A DNA stretch of 64,000 nt from Mycolicibacterium neoaurum. GTDB taxonomy: Bacteria > Actinomycetota > Actinomycetes > Mycobacteriales > Mycobacteriaceae. The position numbers and the translations under genes were made by a program. Below, one piece after another: positions 25,542 to 34,138 of the stretch (position 1 is the stretch's first letter; each line of letters begins with the position of its first letter). Under the pieces are notes generated by a model, which was not told the origin of the DNA, did no database searches, and saw only the letters and a list, made by a program, of their open reading frames with translations. The stretch is from assembly GCF_036946495.1 (NCBI RefSeq), contig NZ_JAQIIX010000001.1:1113800-1177799 (forward strand), read 5' to 3'.

Positions 25542-26288
25542 TCAGCGCGCCATCAGTGCGAAGACTCCCCACCCGAGATGTTCACGCTGATACCGCGTGT
25601 AGCGGGCCGGGTCGGTGGACAGCTCAGCGCGTACCTCGGCGGCCAGTTCGTCGCGTGGATTGTCATCGAGCCAACGGCGGAGGTTGAGCCACTGCGCCGC
25701 CTGGTACCTGTCCCAGCTGTCCTGATCGGCCAACACCATTTCCACGACGTCGAATCCGAGACCGCCGAACCGCTCGATCAGCTCCGGCAAGACCAGGAAG
25801 TCGCCCGGGCCACCCGCACCGCATGCCGTGGCGATGTGCGTGCTGGGCACCTCATGACGCCAGTACGGCTCACCGATCAGCATCACACCGCCGGGACGAA
25901 GACTGCGGTTCAGCAGCTCGACGGTGCCGTCCACGCCACCTCCGATCCAAGTGGCGCCGACGCAGGCGGCAAGATCAACCGACTTCGGCGACACGAAGCC
26001 GGAGGCGTCGGAGCGCACGAACGTGACCCGGTCGGTGACGTCGAGTTCAGCGGCACGGGCCCGGGCCTGCTCGGTGAACACCGTGCTGATGTCGACGCCG
26101 GTCCCCGTGACGCGGTGATCGCGCGCCCATGTGCAAAGCATTTCACCCGACCCGCTGGCGAGGTCGAGCACGCGCGTCTCTGGCGTCAGACGCAGCGCCT
26201 GCCCCAAGGCGGCGAGCTTGTCAGCGGTGAACGGGTTGTGGATGCGGTGGCTGCTTTCGCGAATGGTGAAGATACGTGGAAGGTCCAC
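25542..26288 (-). CDS. Class I SAM-dependent methyltransferase
   Basis: A 248-residue methyltransferase. The S-adenosylmethionine motif I is VLDLASGSGEML (about residues 40-51), with GTGVDISTVF as motif II, FVRSDASGF as motif III and LRPGGVMLIGEPYW following. The overall shape (FTIRESSHRIHNPF at the start) is like SAM enzymes often annotated as UbiE-like or type 11/25, acting on small molecules. There is no partner gene, so the substrate is unknown. It stands alone between the mmpS promoter region and the toxin-antitoxin pair. Confidence 0.88.
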   Translation of the reverse strand: MDLPRIFTIRESSHRIHNPFTADKLAALGQALRLTPETRVLDLASGSGEMLCTWARDHRVTGTGVDISTVFTEQARARAAELDVTDRVTFVRSDASGFVSPKSVDLAACVGATWIGGGVDGTVELLNRSLRPGGVMLIGEPYWRHEVPSTHIATACGAGGPGDFLVLPELIERFGGLGFDVVEMVLADQDSWDRYQAAQWLNLRRWLDDNPRDELAAEVRAELSTDPARYTRYQREHLGWGVFALMAR

Positions 26289-26705
26289 GAGGGGTACTCC
26301 TTGCGATTGATTCGGTCTGGGTGCGTGCGCGGGACGGCCGACCTGCGTCGGCTGCCGTTCCTCGGACCGTCATCGATTCACCTCGCTCGGACATACGTGT
26401 CTTCGAGCGACGAAGGTAACCACCCGGGTAGGACGTGTCCACCGAATTTGACCGGGGTCATCGATCTGGCGGGCAGGGGTCGTCGCGGGTATGCCCGCCG
26501 GCAGGCCGACGCGATTTCTGTTCCCTGCGCCCCCGAGGCAGGAAATGGCGCGGCTCACCGCGATGAAGTCGGCAACGATGCCCTGCGCGGATTTGAAATG
26601 CCGCGCGTGATTGTCGCTGAGCGCGCAGCCTGCGTGCGGTCAAGCTTCTGAATATGCATTTTGTAGGCTATCAGCCTATGATTCGCATACTGGAGGAGGT
26701 GAAAT
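26289..26705. other. Intergenic region before the toxin-antitoxin pair
   Basis: No convincing gene is present in these 417 bp. An open frame running on the plus strand through this region is a shadow of the methyltransferase gene. The last 70 bp are markedly AT-rich and carry the abiEi operator-like palindrome and a GGAGGAGG ribosome site (about 26692). The change in base composition marks the left edge of a possibly acquired module. Confidence 0.5.
26664..26678. promoter_or_regulatory. Palindromic operator candidate for abiEi
   Basis: TAGGCTATCAGCCTA has perfect 6-bp arms around 3 bp, 28 bp before the antitoxin ATG. AbiEi antitoxins repress their own operon by binding inverted repeats at the promoter, so this is a natural candidate. 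Confidence 0.5.
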
Positions 26706-27359
26706 ATGGCAAGGCAACACAGCACGGCGGTTCCCACCGTGCTCGCCGCGCGCCCACTGCGCACCTTCCGCACCGGGCAGGCCGAGGACACCTACGCGTA
26801 CCCAGGTCCCGAGATCGCGCGGCTCCACGAACACGGCCTGCTCCATCGCCTCGCCAACGGCTACTACGTCGTCATCCCCCAAGAAATGCTGGGCCGCAGA
26901 TGGATTCCTGATCTGGAAGCCGCCGCTGCCGGGATCGCCACCACGATCTACGGCCATGACGACATCGCCGTCATGGGACTCAGCGCCGCACGTCTACACG
27001 GCGCTATCCCCCGCGCTTTGGCAACCGCCATCGTGGCGGTACCCCGCCAACACCGCCCGATCAGGCTCACCGACCGGCCGGCGGTCGTTCGGTTCGTCCA
27101 ACGCAACACCGCAGCGCTGGACGTCGAACGCATCCGCACTGACCTGGGCCCCACACTGACGACGACCCCCGAACAGACAATCCTGGATCTCGCGCACCGT
27201 CCCACCCTCGGCGACAGCGCAGCCGAGGTACCGGCCGCCGTCGAAGTTCTCTACGCACGAGCGGATCCACACCGTTTGCGTCAGCTCGCCACCGAACAAC
27301 GCCGCCTTGCCTCCCTGCGCCGGGCGGAGGATTGGGCGCGAGTTGATCATGGATCCTGA
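26706..27359 (+). CDS. AbiEi-type antitoxin (type IV toxin-antitoxin)
   Basis: A 217-residue protein. The N-terminal part (PLRTFRTGQAEDTYAYPG...LHEHGLLHRLANGYYVV) has the winged-helix pattern of AbiEi antitoxins, and the following domain (DIAVMGLSAARLHGAIP...TTPEQTILDLA) matches AbiEi_4-like C-terminal regions. Antitoxins of this type neutralise the toxin's effect without binding it and repress the operon. The ribosome site GGAGGAGG is strong. Its stop overlaps the toxin start by 11 bp. Family calls rest on motif pattern and on the partner gene. Confidence 0.82.
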   Translation: MARQHSTAVPTVLAARPLRTFRTGQAEDTYAYPGPEIARLHEHGLLHRLANGYYVVIPQEMLGRRWIPDLEAAAAGIATTIYGHDDIAVMGLSAARLHGAIPRALATAIVAVPRQHRPIRLTDRPAVVRFVQRNTAALDVERIRTDLGPTLTTTPEQTILDLAHRPTLGDSAAEVPAAVEVLYARADPHRLRQLATEQRRLASLRRAEDWARVDHGS

Positions 27360-28104
27360 CGAACGCGACTTGATAGCAACGCAGTTCGGCGTATCCGCCG
27401 AGCAGGTCGAGCGAGACCACCTCATCTCCCATATCCTCGCGTTCCTCAGCCGTGAGTTCGGTGACCGAGTCCATTTCATCGGCGGCACCGCCCTGGCCCG
27501 CACCTTCCTCCCCGACGGACGGCTGAGTGAGGACATCGACCTCATCGCCGTCGGCAGGCGCAAGGAGCTGGCCAACGAGCTCGACTCCGCACTCCCGCGC
27601 GCCGTCGCGCGCACCCACGGCAGGCTGACCGTGGAACCCGCACTCAGTGCTACCGCAGACACCCTGCCAGTGCTGTTGCGCCCCTCGGACGGGCGCGCGG
27701 TTCGCCTTCAACTGCTATCGGCGCGCGACCGGGTGGTCTGGCCGACGGAACGCCGCGATCTGTTTCAGCGCTATGCCGATGCACCCGCGGCTGAACTACT
27801 TGTGCCCACGCTCACCGCGTTCGCGGCGTCGAAGACGGCAACATGGACGGACCGACACGCGGCCCGCGACCTCTGGGACCTGTGGGCGCTGAGCCGACTC
27901 GGCGCCATCGACGCAGACGCCGCCGCCCTGTTTCGGCGGTACGGACCGACCAATAAGACACCGACTCAGCACATGTTCGACCGAGCCCCGACGGACGCCG
28001 AGTGGCAGGCGCAACTGGCCGGGCAGACCCGCCTAACTGTCTCAGTAACCGAAGCGCTCATCGCGGTGCGTAAGGCATGGCGGCAGGCCGTACGACCTGA
28101 GTAG
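27349..28104 (+). CDS. AbiEii/AbiGii-type nucleotidyltransferase toxin
   Basis: A 251-residue toxin of the DNA polymerase-beta-like nucleotidyltransferase fold. Motif I GGTALAR is at 45-51, the paired metal acids SEDIDL at 60-65 (Asp62 and Asp64), and the later AbiEii helix motif reads SKTATWTDRHAARDLWDLW, with the K-x8-R-x3-RD-x2-D spacing of the family. Relatives such as MenT enzymes in mycobacteria modify tRNA acceptor ends with nucleotides; the target here is inferred. ATG 27349 lies inside the antitoxin's last codons; an upstream start at 27307 would add 14 residues out of family. A tRNA gene lies 65 bp downstream. Confidence 0.87.
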   Translation: MDPDERDLIATQFGVSAEQVERDHLISHILAFLSREFGDRVHFIGGTALARTFLPDGRLSEDIDLIAVGRRKELANELDSALPRAVARTHGRLTVEPALSATADTLPVLLRPSDGRAVRLQLLSARDRVVWPTERRDLFQRYADAPAAELLVPTLTAFAASKTATWTDRHAARDLWDLWALSRLGAIDADAAALFRRYGPTNKTPTQHMFDRAPTDAEWQAQLAGQTRLTVSVTEALIAVRKAWRQAVRPE

Positions 28105-28169
28105 ACCGTCATAGAAGGATGAGTAAGCGCTGAGTTCCGAGATTCGATCTTGAACAGCACCCATTGAAG

Positions 28170-28243
28170 TGGGGCGGGCGGGGCTCGAACCCGCGACCAA
28201 GGGATTATGAGTCCCCGGCTCTAACCAACTGAGCTACCGCCCC
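28170..28243 (-). tRNA. tRNA with CAT anticodon (likely tRNA-Ile2, else tRNA-Met)
   Basis: The reverse strand folds as a complete cloverleaf: acceptor GGGGCGG pairs with CCGCCCC, the D-arm is GCTCAGTTGGTTAGAGC, the anticodon loop is CTCATAA, the T-arm has GGTTCGA, and the discriminator is A. CCA is not encoded. The anticodon is CAT. The anticodon stem-loop and variable region (GACTCATAATCCC then TTGGTC) look more like the lysidine-modified isoleucine tRNA (reading AUA) than elongator methionine tRNA, so annotation pipelines may label it Met. Confidence 0.93.
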
Positions 28244-28312
28244 GGCGCACTGCGCGGCACCTATGTTCGCACAGCGCCCGCGGAACGCTCCCACCGCGGT
28301 TAGGCTCAGCAC

Positions 28313-28693
28313 GTGGTCAGATTCCTGCTGCGCATCGCCATCTTCCTGGGCTCGTCGGCCATCGGGTTGTTGGTGGCATCCTGGCTGGTCTCCGGCGTGA
28401 CACTGCGACCGCTCGGGTTCCTGACCGCGGTGGTGATCTTCACCGTCGCCCAGGCGATCCTGTCCCCGTTCTTCCTCAAGATGGCCAACCGCTACGCGTC
28501 GGCCTTCCTCGGCGGAATCGGGCTGGTCTCCACCTTCGCCGCACTGTTCCTGGCCTCGCTGTTCTCCAGCGGCATCAGTATCAGCGGCATCGGCTCGTGG
28601 ATCGCGGCCACCGTGGTCGTCTGGCTGGTCACCGCGGTGGCGACGGTCGTCCTGCCGGCGTTACTTCTCAAGAAGACGACGACACCGAGCTGA
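28313..28693 (+). CDS. Phage-holin-like four-helix membrane protein
   Basis: A 126-residue protein with four hydrophobic segments and almost no loops, matching the Phage_holin_4_2/YvlD-type family of small bacterial membrane proteins. Despite the family name, chromosomal members are not part of phage lysis cassettes, and their role is unknown. The GTG start is at 28313. It converges on the GntR gene and overlaps its 3' end by 26 bp. Confidence 0.78.
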   Translation: MVRFLLRIAIFLGSSAIGLLVASWLVSGVTLRPLGFLTAVVIFTVAQAILSPFFLKMANRYASAFLGGIGLVSTFAALFLASLFSSGISISGIGSWIAATVVVWLVTAVATVVLPALLLKKTTTPS

Positions 28694-29372
28694 CACCGTC
28701 GGCCTCCTCGCGCGCCAACAGGTCACGGGCGCTGGCCACGATATGGGTGTCCAACGCCGCGACACGTCCCGCCGCGTCCGCGCTCGTGATGGCGTCCAGT
28801 AGCACCCGATGCTCCTCCAAGATCGCAAAGGGCGTCGTGTGCCGTTTGGCCAATCGGTGAATCTGCATCCTGATCCGCGGTTGCACGCTGGCCCAGAGTT
28901 GCATCGCATGCTCTGACCGAGCGCTGCGCACGATCGCCTCATGGAAGGCCACATCCAATTCGTTGAGCGCATCGAGATCGCCTGCTGCGGCCGCCTCTGC
29001 CATGGCGGCGACCACACGCTCCAGCTCGGCCACGACATCGGGATCAGCGCTGGCTGCCTCGACCGCGAACGATTCGATCGCCAGCCGCACCGGCAGCAGC
29101 ACGCCGAGCAACTCCGCCGGGCTCACCGAGGCAACAAAGGCGCCCCGATTCGGGATGTGATGGACCAGCCCTTCGCTCTCCAACTGCCGCAACGCTTCTC
29201 GCACCGGTCCGGGACTGGCCCCCAGATGGGCAGCCAACACATCCTGCTTGAGCTGGGCCCCCGGCGCCAGCGCGCCCTTGACGATCTGTTCACGCAGCCA
29301 GTCGGCCACCTGGTGACGACGCGATGACACCACCGGCGCCGCTACGGCCAACGATTGCACAGCCTCGATCAC
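28668..29372 (-). CDS. GntR/FCD-family transcriptional regulator
   Basis: A 234-residue regulator. The N-terminal winged helix-turn-helix (QVADWLREQIVKGALAPGAQL...SPGPVREALRQLESEGLVHHIPNRGAFV) is typical of GntR. The helical FCD effector domain follows, with its metal-binding Asp/His set (LDVAFHEAIV, EEHRVLLDAI, DTHIVASA). FCD regulators of catabolic operons release DNA on binding a pathway sugar acid or related metabolite. It is divergent from the transporter operon, and a perfect palindrome at 29452-29467 lies between them. It very probably represses that operon and itself. Confidence 0.92.
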   Translation of the reverse strand: MIEAVQSLAVAAPVVSSRRHQVADWLREQIVKGALAPGAQLKQDVLAAHLGASPGPVREALRQLESEGLVHHIPNRGAFVASVSPAELLGVLLPVRLAIESFAVEAASADPDVVAELERVVAAMAEAAAAGDLDALNELDVAFHEAIVRSARSEHAMQLWASVQPRIRMQIHRLAKRHTTPFAILEEHRVLLDAITSADAAGRVAALDTHIVASARDLLAREEADGVSSVSSSS

Positions 29373-29451
29373 TAGACGTCACTCCGCTCCGCGGGCCGTC
29401 GTCCCGCGCACTCAGATCCTAATCCGCTCACCGCAGGGTTGCGGCGATCAC

Positions 29452-29467
29452 AGATTATAGATAATCT
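29452..29467. promoter_or_regulatory. GntR operator palindrome
   Basis: AGATTATAGATAATCT is a perfect dyad (7-bp arms, 2-bp centre) in an AT-rich patch between the divergent GntR gene and the transport/catabolism operon. Size and position suit an FCD-subfamily GntR operator. Confidence 0.7.
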
Positions 29468-29539
29468 CCAATCTGTTCCAAGACGTGCTGCCGATCACAG
29501 GCCGTCGCCTTCCCATCCGACACCCATCAGAGGAGAGTC

Positions 29540-30361
29540 ATGCGTCGTCGCATTCGGGTCGCGATCACCGTTCTCGCCACCACCCTCACGCTGACCGCTG
29601 CGGGATGCACCTCGTCCGGCCAGCACGGACCCGCCCAGGCCGGCGAGAGCACACTGACGAAAGTCCTTACCTCCAAGAAGATCTCGATCGGTGTCTTCGC
29701 CGACGCTCCCCCGTACTCGGTGCTCAACAGCTCGGGTCAGTACGAGGGGTTCGACATCGACAAGGCCACCGCACTGGCCGAATCACTGGGCGCCGAAATC
29801 GAATACGTGAGCACCACCAACGCCAGTCGCATCCCCATGCTGGAGACCCAAAAGGTCGACGTCATCATCGCCGCCCTGACCAATCTCGACGAGCGTGCGC
29901 AGGTCGTCGCGCTCACCCGCCCCTACGCGTCGGAGGGTCAGCTGGTGGTCGTGCCGGCCGACAGCGATATCCGCTCGTACGACGATCTCGACGGTCGTGC
30001 CGTCGCCGCCACCCGCGGTAGCGTCCCGGCCACCATTCTGGAGACCCAGTTCCCGCAAGCGCGCGCAAGTCTCTTCGAAGCCGTGGCCGACTCCATCCAG
30101 GCGCTGCGGAGCAACAAGGTCGACGCCCTCATGGAGAGCACGGCCGTCGTCGCCGATATCCGCCGCAGCCAGGGCGACGCCGTCCGAGTACTCGACGCGC
30201 CGGCGCTCTCGCCGTCGCTGGTGTCATTCGGAGCGAAGATGGGTGATCAGCTGTGGCTGAACTACCTCAACAACTTCATCATGAACTACAACATCAGCAA
30301 GTCCGCCAACGACTCCTACAAACGTTGGCTCGGGGTCGATGTGCCGGACCTGATCAAGTAG
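29540..30361 (+). CDS. ABC transporter substrate-binding lipoprotein (amino-acid type)
   Basis: A 273-residue lipoprotein. The signal peptide ends with the lipobox TAAGC (Cys23). The mature part is a type II (family 3) solute-binding protein: ISIGVFADAPPYSVLN, YEGFDIDKATALAESLG, VDVIIAALTNLDERAQVVALTRPY. The ligand-binding Arg and Asp positions typical of polar amino acid binders are present in part. GAGGAG sits 9 bp before the ATG. It is the first gene of the operon, captures substrate outside the membrane and delivers it to the two permeases that follow. The family binds amino acids, opines and acylated or amino compounds. Confidence 0.92.
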   Translation: MRRRIRVAITVLATTLTLTAAGCTSSGQHGPAQAGESTLTKVLTSKKISIGVFADAPPYSVLNSSGQYEGFDIDKATALAESLGAEIEYVSTTNASRIPMLETQKVDVIIAALTNLDERAQVVALTRPYASEGQLVVVPADSDIRSYDDLDGRAVAATRGSVPATILETQFPQARASLFEAVADSIQALRSNKVDALMESTAVVADIRRSQGDAVRVLDAPALSPSLVSFGAKMGDQLWLNYLNNFIMNYNISKSANDSYKRWLGVDVPDLIK

Positions 30362-30370
30362 CCGACCGCC

Positions 30371-31033
30371 ATGCAGCTCTACTACGGCGACCTCATCCCC
30401 TATCTGCATCCCCTGTTGCTCGGCCTGCTGATCAGCATCGCGGTCAGTGCGGCCGCGGTGGTCGGCGGCGGCGGCCTCGCGTTGGTGCTCTACGCGGGTC
30501 GGTCATCCACGGTCCGGGCCCTGCGCGCCGCGGCGGCCACCTATATCGAGATCATCCGCAACACCCCATTGCTGTTGCAGCTCTACCTCATCTACTTCGC
30601 CCTCCCCCAGGCGGGCGTCAACCTCGACCCGGTGGCGGCCGGAGTCTTGGCGCTCTCCCTCAACAATGCCGCCTATATGGCCGAGATCTACCGGGCCGGA
30701 TTCGAATCGGTGCCCGCGGGCCTTGCCGAGGCCGGCGCCGCCCTGGGCCTGAGCCGACGGGACACCTTCTGGAAGGTGCAGCTGGCACCGGCCATGCGAA
30801 ACGTGCTGCCCGCCATCACCAACCAGACAATCCTGTTGTTCCTCGCCTCGTCGATCACGTCGGTGGTGGCCCTTCCCGACCTCATGCACGCCATGCTGGG
30901 CATCACGTCGACGACCTTCCGCACCATCGAGACGTTCACCGTGGGTGGCCTGATGTACTTCGCCGTCGCCCTGCTGATCGCGAGCTCTTCTCGGCTCATC
31001 GAGACCCGATTCATCAAGTGGAAGGTGGCGTGA
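30371..31033 (+). CDS. ABC transporter permease (HisM-type) 1
   Basis: A 220-residue permease with about five membrane segments. It carries the amino-acid-type signature EIIRNTPLLLQLYLIYF near the N-terminus and the EAGAALGLSRRDTFWKVQLAPAMR coupling loop that docks on the ATPase. It starts 9 bp after the binding-protein gene, and its TGA overlaps the ATG of the second permease. Confidence 0.92.
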   Translation: MQLYYGDLIPYLHPLLLGLLISIAVSAAAVVGGGGLALVLYAGRSSTVRALRAAAATYIEIIRNTPLLLQLYLIYFALPQAGVNLDPVAAGVLALSLNNAAYMAEIYRAGFESVPAGLAEAGAALGLSRRDTFWKVQLAPAMRNVLPAITNQTILLFLASSITSVVALPDLMHAMLGITSTTFRTIETFTVGGLMYFAVALLIASSSRLIETRFIKWKVA

Positions 31034-31737
31034 TGTTCGAAGGACTCGGCCTACAGCATCTGTCGTTGATCCTCAACGGCGCTGTCGTAACCATCCAAAT
31101 CTGCCTATTATCATTGCTTTTCGGATCTATCCTGGGACTACTACTCGGCCTGATGTCGACGGGCAGCATCAAGGTGTTGCGGATTGTCAGTACCGTCTAC
31201 GTCGCGCTGATCCGTGGCATACCCGTTCTGCTGATCATCTTCTTCGTCTATTTCGGCGTCCCCCTGCTGGTTCCGGGGGCCAGCCTGCCCGACTACTGGG
31301 CCGGCGTCATCGCCCTGTCGGTCTTCGCCTCGGCCTATATCGCCGAACTGGTCCGCGGCAGCATCCAGGCGATCCCGCGCGGGCAGTTCGAGGCGGCACA
31401 CGCACTCGGACTGTCCTACCCGGCCCGGATGCGCTGGGTCATTCTTCCCCAGGCGGCCCGCATCATGGTGCCACCGGGCGTGGGATTCCTGGTCATCCTG
31501 GTCAAGGACAGCTCGCTGGTGGCGGTGATCGGCCTTGTCGAACTCACTCGCGCCGGCAATATCGTCAGCTCACTGACGGCAGAACCCATCGCGACCTATC
31601 TCATCGTCGGCGCCTGCTATTTCGTCATCTGCTACGCCCTCTCGGCCGCCGGCCGCCGCTACGAACGACGCCTCGGCATACGGGTGCAGCCCCCTGGAGT
31701 CACCGATGCCCTCACCCCGACAGGAGCACACTCATGA
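31033..31737 (+). CDS. ABC transporter permease (HisM-type) 2
   Basis: A 234-residue permease that pairs with the one before. ALIRGIPVLLIIFFVYFG and the coupling loop EAAHALGLSYPARMRWVILPQAAR are the family marks. An ATG at 31033 overlaps the previous stop; a longer frame reaching back to 30253 is out-of-phase shadow of the upstream genes. Its own stop overlaps the ATPase start (ATGA). Confidence 0.92.
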   Translation: MFEGLGLQHLSLILNGAVVTIQICLLSLLFGSILGLLLGLMSTGSIKVLRIVSTVYVALIRGIPVLLIIFFVYFGVPLLVPGASLPDYWAGVIALSVFASAYIAELVRGSIQAIPRGQFEAAHALGLSYPARMRWVILPQAARIMVPPGVGFLVILVKDSSLVAVIGLVELTRAGNIVSSLTAEPIATYLIVGACYFVICYALSAAGRRYERRLGIRVQPPGVTDALTPTGAHS

Positions 31738-32474
31738 CCGCCGACATGATCGAGATCAGCGACCTGAGACTGAGTTACGGTGATCACGAGGTTCTCCACG
31801 GCGTATCGTGCAGCGTCGCGCCTCGTGAGGTCATCTGCATCATCGGTGCCTCCGGTTCCGGCAAGAGCACCCTGCTGCGCTGCATGAACGGGCTGGAACG
31901 CCCGACGCACGGCAGTGTGGTCGTCAACGGGCACGCACTGGGCCCGCAGGACAAGCGGACTGATCTCGCGGTCGTCCGTCGCGATGTCGGGATGGTCTTC
32001 CAGCATTTCAATCTCTTTCCGCACATGACGGCCGCGCAGAACATCGCGTTGGCACCCCAGCGTGTCCTGGGCTGTGATCGGAAAGAGGCAACCCAGCGCG
32101 CGCACACGCTGCTGGAGCGGGTCGGATTGGCAGGCAAGGCCGATTCGTACCCCGATTCGCTGTCCGGCGGGCAGGCACAGCGCGTGGCCATCGCCCGAGC
32201 CCTGGCAATGCAACCGAAAGTCATGCTGTTCGACGAACCCACCTCAGCACTCGATCCGGAGATCGTGGGTGAGGTGCTCGCGGTCATGAAGGGCCTCGCC
32301 CAGGACGGCATGACCATGGTCGTCGTGACCCACGAGATGGGCTTCGCCCGCGAGGTGGCCGATCGCGTCATCTACATGGACGACGGCAGAGTCGTCGAAA
32401 CCGGCGCTCCCCAGGATCTGTTCGGTGCGCCGCAGATGAACCGCACGCGCGAATTCCTGAGCAAGGTGCTCTGA
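31734..32474 (+). CDS. ABC transporter ATPase (amino-acid type)
   Basis: A 246-residue cytoplasmic ATPase. Walker A GASGSGKST, Q-loop FQHFNLFPHMT, signature LSGGQAQRVAIARAL, Walker B VMLFDEPTSALDPE and the switch histidine in VVVTHEM are all intact. It energises the two permeases for uptake. The amidohydrolase gene starts 5 bp after its stop, so the cassette is tightly packed. Confidence 0.95.
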   Translation: MTADMIEISDLRLSYGDHEVLHGVSCSVAPREVICIIGASGSGKSTLLRCMNGLERPTHGSVVVNGHALGPQDKRTDLAVVRRDVGMVFQHFNLFPHMTAAQNIALAPQRVLGCDRKEATQRAHTLLERVGLAGKADSYPDSLSGGQAQRVAIARALAMQPKVMLFDEPTSALDPEIVGEVLAVMKGLAQDGMTMVVVTHEMGFAREVADRVIYMDDGRVVETGAPQDLFGAPQMNRTREFLSKVL

Positions 32475-32479
32475 TATCG

Positions 32480-34078
32480 ATGCTCGACACCCTCATCACA
32501 GGAGCACGGGTCATCGACGGTACCGGTGCGCCCGGTCGGTTGTGCGATGTCGGCATCGTCGATGACCGTATCGTCCATGTCGGGACGTCCCCGCACTACG
32601 AGGCGACCGTCACCGTCAATGCCGATGGCATGCTCCTGACACCGGGTTTCATCGATCCGCACAGCCACACCGACTGGTCGGTGCTCGGTAATCCGGAGGC
32701 GCACAGCACCATCCGGCAGGGCGTCACCACCGAGGTGGTCGGAAACTGCGGCGTCACCTACGCACCACTGCATGATGCCGACGTGCCCGCGGCACAGAGT
32801 GCACTTGCTTCCCTCGGGTACGCCGAGAAGATCGGCTGGCGTACCTTCGGCGAACTGCTCGACACCGTGCACGGCGCGGGTACCACCCAGAACCTGCTCT
32901 GGTTCGTCGGCCACACCGCGTTGCGCACCGCGGCGGCATCCCGCGCCGCCCACGACGGTGTCGACCGACGCAGCGAGCTGATCCGCCTGCTGGAGGAGGC
33001 CTTGGAGGCCGGTGCCATCGGATTCTCCAGCGGTTTGGAGTACGGATCCGGGCGCTTCGCCGATACCGACGAGTTGGCTGAGTTGGCATCGGTCTGCGGT
33101 AAGCGGAACGGCATGTACACCAGCCATATCCGCAACCGCGATACCGGACTGGGCGCGGCGGTGGACGAGTTCTTCGACGTCGTGCACCGCGGCGGCGTGC
33201 GAGCGCAGATCTCACACCTGAACGTGCGGCACGGAACCGGTGCCTCCGAGGGCGCCTGGCAGGAGGCCGTCGAGCGCGTGATCACAGAACGTGAACGCGG
33301 ATGCGCAGTGCTGGCGGACATGACCCCGTACCCCGACGGTATCGGCATGGCGGCAGGCCTGTTGCCGCCATGGCTGGCGGACAGACCGGCCACCGACATC
33401 GCCGAATTGCTGGGCGACTCCGACATCCGTCGACGGGTGCGCGCGGACTCCGATCGTTACTGGCGTTTCATCCACCGCGGGCAGTGGGATCGGGTCCGGC
33501 TCGGAGTGAGCGCGACGCACCCCGAGTGGGAGGGCCTGAGCTTCCCGCGCATCGCCGAGCTGCACGGAAAAGACGAATGGGATTGCCTTTTCGACATCCT
33601 GTCCGCCGCCGGACCGGATCTCGGATCCGTCCAGCTCCTCGGTGAGCTCTTCACCGAGGATCACCTTGCCGAGGCGATCGGACACGACCATTTCCTCCTC
33701 GGCGTCGACGCCTTCAGCGCCCGATGCACCGGACCGCTGGCCGCCCGCACCCGACATCCGCTGTTCTATTACGGCCACACCCACTATCTGGCCCACCACG
33801 TCCCGGCCGGAACGCTGACGTTGGAGGATGCCGTTCACCGGATGACCGGAAAGGTCGCCGACCACTTCGGGATCACCGGACGCGGTCGCATCACCGCGGG
33901 GCACTACGCCGACCTGGTGCTGATCGATCCCGGCATTCTCGCCCGCACCGACACCTGGTCTCTGCCCGACGGTTACGCCGATGCGGCCCGCCATGTCTGG
34001 GTCAACGGAGTCGCGGTGGTCACCGACGCCGTACACACCCGCAGCCGTCCCGGACAGCTGTTGGCACGGCATACCTGA
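32480..34078 (+). CDS. D-aminoacylase/N-acyl-D-amino-acid deacylase-like amidohydrolase
   Basis: A 532-residue zinc amidohydrolase. The beta-sandwich start (LDTLITGARVIDGTG) leads to the metal motif DPHSHTD (His61, His63). Cys90 in VVGNCG matches the unusual cysteine ligand of D-aminoacylases, and later metal histidines are in MYTSHIRNRD and QISHLNVRHG. The C-terminal sandwich strand GRITAGHYADLVLID closes the fold. Relatives remove an acyl group from N-acyl-D-amino acids; some act on other amides or on dihydro-type rings. Here it sits between an amino-acid-type importer and sugar-acid enzymes, so its true substrate may be an acylated amino compound linked to a sugar acid. Confidence 0.85.
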   Translation: MLDTLITGARVIDGTGAPGRLCDVGIVDDRIVHVGTSPHYEATVTVNADGMLLTPGFIDPHSHTDWSVLGNPEAHSTIRQGVTTEVVGNCGVTYAPLHDADVPAAQSALASLGYAEKIGWRTFGELLDTVHGAGTTQNLLWFVGHTALRTAAASRAAHDGVDRRSELIRLLEEALEAGAIGFSSGLEYGSGRFADTDELAELASVCGKRNGMYTSHIRNRDTGLGAAVDEFFDVVHRGGVRAQISHLNVRHGTGASEGAWQEAVERVITERERGCAVLADMTPYPDGIGMAAGLLPPWLADRPATDIAELLGDSDIRRRVRADSDRYWRFIHRGQWDRVRLGVSATHPEWEGLSFPRIAELHGKDEWDCLFDILSAAGPDLGSVQLLGELFTEDHLAEAIGHDHFLLGVDAFSARCTGPLAARTRHPLFYYGHTHYLAHHVPAGTLTLEDAVHRMTGKVADHFGITGRGRITAGHYADLVLIDPGILARTDTWSLPDGYADAARHVWVNGVAVVTDAVHTRSRPGQLLARHT

Positions 34079-34138
34079 TTCCCCGCACCATCACACGACG
34101 TCCGCCGACGCGGACGATGAAGAGGAGCACGTTTACCC

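Noticed and set aside
25533..26651. A 372-residue plus-strand frame across the methyltransferase and its upstream region
   Set aside because: The methyltransferase on the other strand has all SAM motifs; this frame has no domain or ribosome site.
28313..28693. Holin-like gene as a second prophage
   Set aside because: No other phage gene is nearby. Chromosomal proteins of this family are common and unrelated to lysis.
30253..31032. Long N-terminal extension of the second ABC permease
   Set aside because: It overlaps the first permease in another frame and reads as Arg/Gly-rich nonsense; the real start is ATG 31033.
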